In this document: piece by piece, positions 58,080-64,000 of the stretch
How the letters are laid out: the number at the start of each line of letters is the position of its first letter
How positions within the stretch are numbered: the first letter of the stretch is position 1
DNA from: Gemmatimonas sp.
GTDB taxonomy: Bacteria; Gemmatimonadota; Gemmatimonadetes; Gemmatimonadales; Gemmatimonadaceae
Assembly: GCF_027531815.1 (NCBI RefSeq)
Contig: NZ_JAPZSK010000004.1
Coordinates: forward strand, 372,001-436,000
Length of the DNA stretch: 64,000 bases
Reading direction: 5' to 3'
Notes under the pieces: model-generated
Databases searched by the model: none
Told to the model about the DNA's origin: nothing
What the model saw: the letters and a program-made list of their open reading frames with translations, nothing else
Translations under genes and position numbers: made by a program

Positions 58080-60005
58080 TTATGCAAGGACGTCCACCGC
58101 GAGTTCGGCCTTGCCGAACGGTGCCGAGACCTGAACACCCTGCACTGCGTCGCGCACACCGGCCAGCATCTCTCGGGCTATGGCGATCCCCTCCGCGACT
58201 GCATGCTCCTTGCTCACGGCACTCGCGCGGCGCATGCGATCGAGCACGGCGTCGGGCACGGTGACCCCCGGCACCTCGTTGGCCAGGAACTCGGCGTTGC
58301 GCGCGCTCACGAGGGGCCAGATGCCGGCGATCACCGGAATGCGCAGCCCCTCGACGCGGCGCAGGAACGCCTCGAGCTGCGCGGGATCGAACACCGGTTG
58401 GGTAATCGCATACTCCGCACCGGCTTCCACTTTCCAGTGGAAACGGCGCAGCTCGTGCTCCGGATCGATGGCGGCGGGATTGACCCCAACGCCGATCACG
58501 AAGCGGGTGGGTTCGCCAATGGGATTGCGTCCCGGGTCGAGGCCGCGGTTCAACTGGCTCACCAGGTTGGTGAGGCCGATGGCGTCGATGTCGAAGACCG
58601 CCGTCGCGTCGGGATACGGTCCCATCTTTGGTGGGTCGCCGGTGACGAGCAACAGGTTCCGCAGGCCGAGGGCCGAGGCCCCCAGCAGGTCGCTGAGCAT
58701 ACCTAGGAGGTTGCGGTCTCGACAGGCATAGTGGGTGACGGCCTCGATCCCGTGCCGTTCGATGATGAGACTGGTGGCAATGGCGCCCATGCGGCTCTGG
58801 GCGCGCGGACCATCCGGAACGTTGATGGCGTCAACGCCCGCGCGGGCCAGTGCCTGTGCGTCCAATTCCAGCTTGGCGGTATCCACCCCGCGCGGCGGAA
58901 CAATCTCCACACTGGTGACAAAGGTCCCCGCCGCCAGCTTGCCCCCCAGGCGCGAGCGTTCCGCGAGCGGCGCCGGCGAACGGCCGACCACCCCGGCCGT
59001 CGAACCGGTGTCGTGGGCCGGGGAGCCGACGGTCACTCGGGACCGCGGCGCCAGAGGGCGCACGCCCTCGACCATGGCCTTGATGTGCTCGGGGGTGGTG
59101 CCGCAGCAGCCGCCGACAATCTTCGCGCCCGCCTGAATGAGATGACGCGCATAGGTCGCCATGTACTCCGGGCTGGCCATGTACATGCTGCGCCCCCCCA
59201 CCTCACGCGGCATGCCGGCATTCGGCTGCGCGCTCAACTTCCTGCTCGTGACGGTGGCCATGCGTTCGATGGCCTCGAGGATCGTCTGCGGGCCAACCGA
59301 GCAGTTCAGCCCGATGACATCCACGCCCCATTTGTCGAGCACGCGCGCCACGTCTTCCGGTGAGGCTCCGTAGGCCGTACGCAACTCGGGACCCACCGTG
59401 GCCTGCGCAATGACAGGCATCGCCGCGTTGACGTCCCGGGCGGCACGAATCGCCTGTTCGAGCTCCTCGAGATCCGCAAAGGTCTCCAACACGAAACAGT
59501 CGGCGCTGCCGTCGGCGAGCGCCTGCATCTGCTCGCGGAACATGGCACGCGCCTCGTCACGACTTGTGGGGCCGTAGGGCTCGAGCCGCACCCCCAACGG
59601 ACCAACGGCACCTGCCACCAGACGCTCCGCGCCTGCCGCCTCACGCGCCACGATGGCTGCCCGCCGGTTGATGTCCGCCACCTGCGATTCGAGGCCGTAG
59701 TGCGTGAGCTTGGCACGATTGGCGCCGAACGTATTGGTCTCGATGACCTCGGCGCCGGCCTTCACATATGCCGCGTGCACCTCGCGGACCATATCCGGGG
59801 CACGCAGCACGAGTTCATCGTAGCACTGATTGATGAACACGCCCTTGGCATAGAGCATCGTCCCCATGGCGCCATCGAACACGATGACCTCATTGGGGTC
59901 CAGCAGACGGGCGATGAGCGCGGCACGCGCGGAAGGCGCGGAAGGTGCCGACGAGGCGGCGGATACGGTCGAGGGCGGCGGGCTGGGCATGGCTGGAGGA
60001 AACAT
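58080..60005 (-). CDS. Bifunctional homocysteine S-methyltransferase/5,10-methylenetetrahydrofolate reductase
   Basis: A 641-residue fusion like Bacillus YitJ. Residues ~30-330 are a homocysteine methyltransferase domain with [17 protein letters not shown] and the zinc cysteines GGCCGTTPEHI. From about residue 370 it is an MTHFR: VTSVEIVPPRG, then NVPDGPRAQSRMG, HYACRDRN, NLLLVTGDPPKMG and QPVFDP. A linker of ~45 residues separates them. The first domain is a paralogue of the first domain of metH, encoded divergently 1.2 kb away. The start is uncertain (60005 or 59990); the N-terminal 25 residues are Pro/Ser/Ala-rich. It follows the glycosyltransferase by 13 nt. Confidence 0.92.
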   Translation of the reverse strand: MFPPAMPSPPPSTVSAASSAPSAPSARAALIARLLDPNEVIVFDGAMGTMLYAKGVFINQCYDELVLRAPDMVREVHAAYVKAGAEVIETNTFGANRAKLTHYGLESQVADINRRAAIVAREAAGAERLVAGAVGPLGVRLEPYGPTSRDEARAMFREQMQALADGSADCFVLETFADLEELEQAIRAARDVNAAMPVIAQATVGPELRTAYGASPEDVARVLDKWGVDVIGLNCSVGPQTILEAIERMATVTSRKLSAQPNAGMPREVGGRSMYMASPEYMATYARHLIQAGAKIVGGCCGTTPEHIKAMVEGVRPLAPRSRVTVGSPAHDTGSTAGVVGRSPAPLAERSRLGGKLAAGTFVTSVEIVPPRGVDTAKLELDAQALARAGVDAINVPDGPRAQSRMGAIATSLIIERHGIEAVTHYACRDRNLLGMLSDLLGASALGLRNLLLVTGDPPKMGPYPDATAVFDIDAIGLTNLVSQLNRGLDPGRNPIGEPTRFVIGVGVNPAAIDPEHELRRFHWKVEAGAEYAITQPVFDPAQLEAFLRRVEGLRIPVIAGIWPLVSARNAEFLANEVPGVTVPDAVLDRMRRASAVSKEHAVAEGIAIAREMLAGVRDAVQGVQVSAPFGKAELAVDVLA

Positions 60006-60018
60006 AGTCGGCCCCCGC

Positions 60019-61119
60019 TTACGCGTCGCCGGCCGCCACGGCGGAATACGCATCCACATACCGGGCCGTCATGCGCTGTGCTTCGAACTCTTCGAGGAAG
60101 CGACGGCGCGCGTTGGTGCCGAACCGCTCGCGCAGCGACGCGTCGAGCAGCAGCCGTTCGAGGGCCCTCGTCAAGGTGGTCTCGTCCGTGGGATCGATGA
60201 GGAGCGCGTCCTCCTCGTGCCGGATGATGTCGGGGATCCCCCCCACGCGTGACGCCACGATCGCGCACCCCGCCGCCATGGCCTCGAGGAGCGCCATGGG
60301 GGCTCCTTCGCTCGCGGAGGGCATGGCGAAGATCGAGGCGCCCGCGAGAAACGGGGTCACGTCATCGACGAACCCCACAAACTGGACATGCGCGGACACG
60401 CCCAGCGCGTCGGCGAGGCGTTCCAGCTCTGGACGCAGTGGGCCATCACCGACGATCTGCAGCGTGCAGGGGTGTCCCCGTCGAACGAGCGCGGCAACGG
60501 AGTGGATGGCGGCGGCAAAGCGCTTGACAGGCACCAGGCGGCCGACCGCCACGATGCGCGCGGGGTCACGTTCGCCGCGCGGATCTGCTGACACCACAGC
60601 AAAACGATCCACGATGCCATTTTGAATGATGGCAAGCCGATCGCGCGCAACGCCCCGCTGCTGCAGATCGCGCAGCACGCCCGTCGAGACCGCGATGACC
60701 TTTTCGAACGATCTGCAGAACGTCGTTTCGGCGAGCATCGCGGCGCGCATATCGGTGGACGACGCGGACTCACTGTGTACCGTGGCCAGGACCGGCCGGC
60801 GCCAGAACAGGCGGGCGAGCCCCACCGCCGTCGCGGCCTTGTATCCATGTACGTGCACGACGTGCGGATCACCTGCCCGCAGCGTGGCGACGACGCGGCG
60901 CAGCGGCCCGAAGCCCACGAACCGCGTTATGGGCACGAAGTGGACGGGAATACCCTGCTCGCGCAAGAGCCGCCCCAGCGCGCCCCCCTCGTCTTCTTCT
61001 CGGCACAAGGCCAGAAAGGTGACGTCGACGCCGCGAGCCCGCAGCACCGGCAGCAGCGCCAGCAGCATGCGTTCGATGCCGTACAGCCCCCCGCTCTGGT
61101 TCACGACTACGACCCGCAT
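60019..61119 (-). CDS. Glycosyltransferase family 4 (GT-B)
   Basis: A 366-residue retaining glycosyltransferase. The N-terminal domain reads MRVVVVNQSGGLYGIERMLLALLPVLRARGVDVTFL, and the C-terminal domain carries IVAVGRLVPVKRF, LQIVGDGPLRPELERLA, and the nucleotide-sugar site SEGAPMALLEAMAAGCAIVASRVGGIPDII (EX7E). It transfers sugars onto an unknown acceptor, probably an exopolysaccharide or lipid-linked glycan. The ATG at 61119 starts the Rossmann strand; longer in-frame starts lie in the intergenic region. It is divergent to metH (115 nt) and precedes MTHFR by 13 nt. Confidence 0.92.
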   Translation of the reverse strand: MRVVVVNQSGGLYGIERMLLALLPVLRARGVDVTFLALCREEDEGGALGRLLREQGIPVHFVPITRFVGFGPLRRVVATLRAGDPHVVHVHGYKAATAVGLARLFWRRPVLATVHSESASSTDMRAAMLAETTFCRSFEKVIAVSTGVLRDLQQRGVARDRLAIIQNGIVDRFAVVSADPRGERDPARIVAVGRLVPVKRFAAAIHSVAALVRRGHPCTLQIVGDGPLRPELERLADALGVSAHVQFVGFVDDVTPFLAGASIFAMPSASEGAPMALLEAMAAGCAIVASRVGGIPDIIRHEEDALLIDPTDETTLTRALERLLLDASLRERFGTNARRRFLEEFEAQRMTARYVDAYSAVAAGDA

Positions 61120-61222
61120 GGGTTCACTCACGCCCTGCACCCTCCGTCGAAATTCGAGCCCGAGCGCCTGGTGTGCGCCGCCCATGCCCGACGTTCGGGT
61201 GCTCGAATGCCCCCGATGTGAA

Positions 61223-61228
61223 TAACTT
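61223..61228 (+). promoter_or_regulatory. Putative -10 box of a leaderless metH promoter (TAACTT)
   Basis: TAACTT, then ACCAAC, then the metH ATG. There is no Shine-Dalgarno site and no cobalamin riboswitch could fit in so short a leader. Confidence 0.55.
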
Positions 61229-61234
61229 ACCAAC

Positions 61235-64000
61235 ATGTCGAACACTGCCGCTGCCGTCCCACCGAATCGCATGGCGCTCCTGCGCCGTCGTGCCGCTTTC
61301 GAGGCCGCGCTTGCCTCACGCATCCTCGTGCTCGATGGGGCCATGGGCACCATGCTGCAGCGTCACCGGCTCACCGAAGATGATTATCGGGGCCTCGGCA
61401 CAACAGACCGCTTCGCCGAGTGGCCGCGCGACGTGAAGGGCAACAACGACCTGCTGGTTCTGACCCAGCCGGATCTGGTTGCGAGCGTCCACCGGGAGTA
61501 CCTGGAGGCCGGGGCCGACATGCTCGAAACCAACACCTTCAATGCCAACGCCATCTCCATGGCCGATTACGGGATGGAGGCGCTGAGCTACGAGCTGAAC
61601 GTGGCGGGTGCCGCGCTGGCGCGTCGCGTCTGCGACGAGGTCGAGCGGCAGGATCCCACCCGCCCGCGGTGGGTGGCCGGCGTGCTGGGCCCCACCAATC
61701 GTACGGCGTCCATTTCCCCCGAGGTGGAGAACCCGGGGGCGCGCAACGTGACGTTCGACGAATTGGTGGCCGCCTACCTCGAGGCGACGCGTGGGCTGGT
61801 TGATGGCGGCGCCGACATCCTGATGGTGGAAACCATCTTTGACACGCTGAACGCCAAGGCCGCCCTCTTCGCGATCGAGACCTTTTTCGAGCAGTCGGGG
61901 ATGACGATGCCGGTGATGATCTCCGGTACCATCACCGACGCGTCCGGGCGTACGCTGTCAGGGCAAACCGCCGAAGCGTTCTGGGCCTCCATGGCGCACG
62001 TGCGCCCGGTCTCCATCGGCCTCAACTGTGCGCTTGGCGCCGCGCAGCTCCGCGGCTATGTGCAGGAGCTCAGCCGCATCGCGGACTGTCACATCTCCGC
62101 CCACCCCAACGCGGGACTCCCGAACGCCTTCGGCGGCTACGACGAAACGCCGAATATGATGGCCGAGCACATTGCCGAGTGGGCACGGAGCGGGCTGCTG
62201 AACATCGTGGGCGGCTGCTGCGGGACCAGCCCCGAGTTCATCGCGGCCATTGCCAAGGCCGTGGAGGGCGTGCCACCGCGACGCGTGCCGCAGGTGGAGC
62301 CGCTGCTGCGCCTCAGTGGGCTCGAGCCGTTCACCGTGGGCCCCACCACGAACTTCGTGAACGTGGGTGAGCGCACCAACGTGACCGGCTCGGCCCGCTT
62401 CGCCAGGCTCATTCTCGAGGGCAACTACACTGAGGCGCTGGCCGTGGCGCGCCAGCAGGTGGAGAACGGCGCGCAGCTGATCGACGTGAACATGGACGAA
62501 GGGCTGCTCGATGCGCAGCACGCCATGGTCACGTTCCTCAACCTCGTGGCCAGCGAGCCCGACATCTCTCGCGTGCCCATCATGGTCGACTCCAGCAAGT
62601 GGAGCGTCATTGAGGCCGGACTCAAGTGCCTGCAGGGCAAGGGTATCGTGAACTCCATCTCCCTCAAGGAGGGAGAAGCGGAGTTTCTGCGTCAGGCGCG
62701 CCTCGTCCGCCACTACGGCGCCGCGGTCATCGTGATGGCCTTCGACGAGCTAGGGCAGGCCGATACGGTGGAGCGCAAGGTGGAGATCTGCACGCGCGCC
62801 TACCACCTGCTCACGCAGCAGGTCGGGTTCCCGCCGCAGGACATCATCTTCGATCCCAACATCTTCGCGATCGGTACCGGCATCGAGGAGCACGCCGGCT
62901 ACGCCGTGGCGTACTTCGAGGCCACACGGCAGATCAAGGCCACGCTGCCGCACGCCAAGATCAGCGGCGGCGTGAGCAACGTGAGCTTCTCCTTCCGCGG
63001 CAACAATCCGCTGCGCGAGGCCATACACGCGGTGTTCCTGTACCACGGCATTCGGGCCGGCATGGACATGGGCATCGTGAACGCCGGCGCGCTCGTGCCG
63101 TTCGAAGACATCCCGCTCGATCTGCGTGATCGTGTGGAGGATCTGGTCCTCAACCGTCGTCCCGACGCCACCGAGCGCATCATGGAGGTGGCGGAACAGC
63201 TGCGAGGCACAGGGAAAAGCGGAGGCGCTGAGGAAGCGGCGTGGCGTTCTCTCCCGGTTGAGGAGCGGCTCACGCACGCGCTGGTACATGGGATTGACGC
63301 GCACGTCGTGGCCGACACCGAAGAGGCGCGTCAGACGGTGGCGCATCCCATCGAAGTGATCGAAGGGCCACTCATGCGAGGCATGAACGTGGTGGGTGAC
63401 CTGTTCGGTGCGGGCAAGCTGTTCCTGCCGCAGGTGGTGAAGAGCGCGCGCGTGATGAAGAAGGCCGTGGCGCATCTCATCCCCTACATCGAGCAGCGCA
63501 AGACGGCCGACACCAAGACCAACGGGCGCGTGCTCATGGCCACGGTGAAGGGCGATGTGCACGACATCGGCAAGAACATCGTGGGCGTGGTGCTGCAGTG
63601 CAACGGCTACGAGGTGGTGGACATGGGCGTGATGCAGCCCTGTGCGGCCATTCTCGACAAGGCGCGTGAGGTGAACGCCGACGTGATCGGCTTGAGTGGC
63701 CTCATCACGCCCAGCCTTGAGGAGATGAGCTTCCTGGCCAGTGAAATGGAGCGGCAGGGATTCACCATTCCCTTGCTCATTGGCGGGGCCACCACCAGCA
63801 AGGCCCACACGGCGCTCAAGATCGAGCCTGAGTACCGTGGGCCGGTGGTGCATGTGCTGGATGCGTCGCGCGCCGTCGGCGTGACCAGCAACCTGCTGAG
63901 CGACGAGCGGCGCGAAGCGTACGTGGCGGAGGTGCGACGGGACTACGCCGCCATCCGCGACGCGCGGAGCGCCCGCGGTGGCGCGGAGCGTCTGGTGTCA
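61235..64000 (+). CDS. metH: Cobalamin-dependent methionine synthase, 5' part (runs off the window)
   Basis: The first 922 codons of MetH, open at the window end. Homocysteine domain: [13 protein letters not shown] (near residue 30), GLNCALG and [10 protein letters not shown]. Methyl-tetrahydrofolate domain: [21 protein letters not shown], then [14 protein letters not shown] and [15 protein letters not shown]. Cobalamin cap and Rossmann domain: [15 protein letters not shown] (Asp about residue 774, the DxHxxG motif), [11 protein letters not shown] and [13 protein letters not shown]. The SAM-binding reactivation domain is probably outside the window. It transfers the methyl group of methyltetrahydrofolate to homocysteine through B12. 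Confidence 0.97.
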   Translation, partial: MSNTAAAVPPNRMALLRRRAAFEAALASRILVLDGAMGTMLQRHRLTEDDYRGLGTTDRFAEWPRDVKGNNDLLVLTQPDLVASVHREYLEAGADMLETNTFNANAISMADYGMEALSYELNVAGAALARRVCDEVERQDPTRPRWVAGVLGPTNRTASISPEVENPGARNVTFDELVAAYLEATRGLVDGGADILMVETIFDTLNAKAALFAIETFFEQSGMTMPVMISGTITDASGRTLSGQTAEAFWASMAHVRPVSIGLNCALGAAQLRGYVQELSRIADCHISAHPNAGLPNAFGGYDETPNMMAEHIAEWARSGLLNIVGGCCGTSPEFIAAIAKAVEGVPPRRVPQVEPLLRLSGLEPFTVGPTTNFVNVGERTNVTGSARFARLILEGNYTEALAVARQQVENGAQLIDVNMDEGLLDAQHAMVTFLNLVASEPDISRVPIMVDSSKWSVIEAGLKCLQGKGIVNSISLKEGEAEFLRQARLVRHYGAAVIVMAFDELGQADTVERKVEICTRAYHLLTQQVGFPPQDIIFDPNIFAIGTGIEEHAGYAVAYFEATRQIKATLPHAKISGGVSNVSFSFRGNNPLREAIHAVFLYHGIRAGMDMGIVNAGALVPFEDIPLDLRDRVEDLVLNRRPDATERIMEVAEQLRGTGKSGGAEEAAWRSLPVEERLTHALVHGIDAHVVADTEEARQTVAHPIEVIEGPLMRGMNVVGDLFGAGKLFLPQVVKSARVMKKAVAHLIPYIEQRKTADTKTNGRVLMATVKGDVHDIGKNIVGVVLQCNGYEVVDMGVMQPCAAILDKAREVNADVIGLSGLITPSLEEMSFLASEMERQGFTIPLLIGGATTSKAHTALKIEPEYRGPVVHVLDASRAVGVTSNLLSDERREAYVAEVRRDYAAIRDARSARGGAERLVS

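Noticed and set aside
61119..61235. Cobalamin riboswitch upstream of metH
   Set aside because: The space to the divergent gene is only 115 nt, the putative start of transcription is at the ATG, and no B12-box-like sequence was seen.

Overview
The window is 64 kb of GC-rich bacterial chromosome, densely coded, with strong GC at third codon positions. The gene set is that of a free-living Gram-negative: an RND efflux system, TolC-type outer-membrane proteins, lipoproteins, a Tat substrate and a PEP-CTERM protein. Gene content and style suggest Gemmatimonadota (Gemmatimonas-like), but that is an inference from reading and was not tested by a search. No rRNA, tRNA, CRISPR array, transposase or phage gene was seen.

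Layout. 1-6.4 kb: the end of a PBP4-type carboxypeptidase, a large Ig-like (BIG2) repeat lipoprotein, and aspartate ammonia-lyase carrying a cyclic-nucleotide-binding-like domain. 6.5-10.5 kb: a Tat-exported glycosylasparaginase-like hydrolase, a palindromic repeat element, then leuS. 10.6-18.5 kb: a two-PDZ protein, an RND efflux pair, and the potassium transporter Kup. 18.6-22.1 kb: an overlapping minus-strand series encoding an HD protein, ECF sigma factor, putative anti-sigma factor, LTxxQ protein and TolC-type channel. 22.1-23.1 kb: a second palindromic element with an S23/four-helix-bundle gene between its arms. 23.1-33.2 kb: a second TolC protein, a 60-residue membrane protein, cyclophilin, endonuclease III, PolX, an S33 hydrolase, a HEAT-repeat protein, an M42 peptidase, a half-size TauE and a BtuF-like protein. 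33.4-42.4 kb: an amidohydrolase, PEP-CTERM protein, fasciclin protein, EEP nuclease-fold protein, YggT, UDP-glucose dehydrogenase, VanZ-like protein and acyl-CoA dehydrogenase.

42.6-57 kb is the accessory centre. After a putative zinc metalloprotease lipoprotein comes a four-gene assembly line: an NRPS (formyltransferase, degenerate condensation-like region, glycine-type adenylation domain interrupted by a luciferase-like monooxygenase, carrier), a PKS (KS-AT-KR-DH, a relic adenylation tail, carrier) and two alpha/beta-hydrolase-fold proteins. The last three genes overlap by ATGA. One hydrolase has Arg at the nucleophile position and the other has Cys. No thioesterase or ordinary condensation domain was seen, so the small proteins may take part in release. 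A polysaccharide deacetylase converges on the cluster.

58-64 kb: a homocysteine methyltransferase/MTHFR fusion and a GT4 glycosyltransferase (minus strand), and divergently the start of cobalamin-dependent metH, cut by the window end.

Two themes cross the map. First, the two palindromic elements share the terminal motif CGCGCGATCGAC and an ACGCGTTGGC repeat; one resembles a 23S rRNA intervening sequence placed outside rRNA. Second, about eight genes have a TANNNT hexamer 6-7 nt before the start codon and no usable Shine-Dalgarno site, which points to leaderless transcription.
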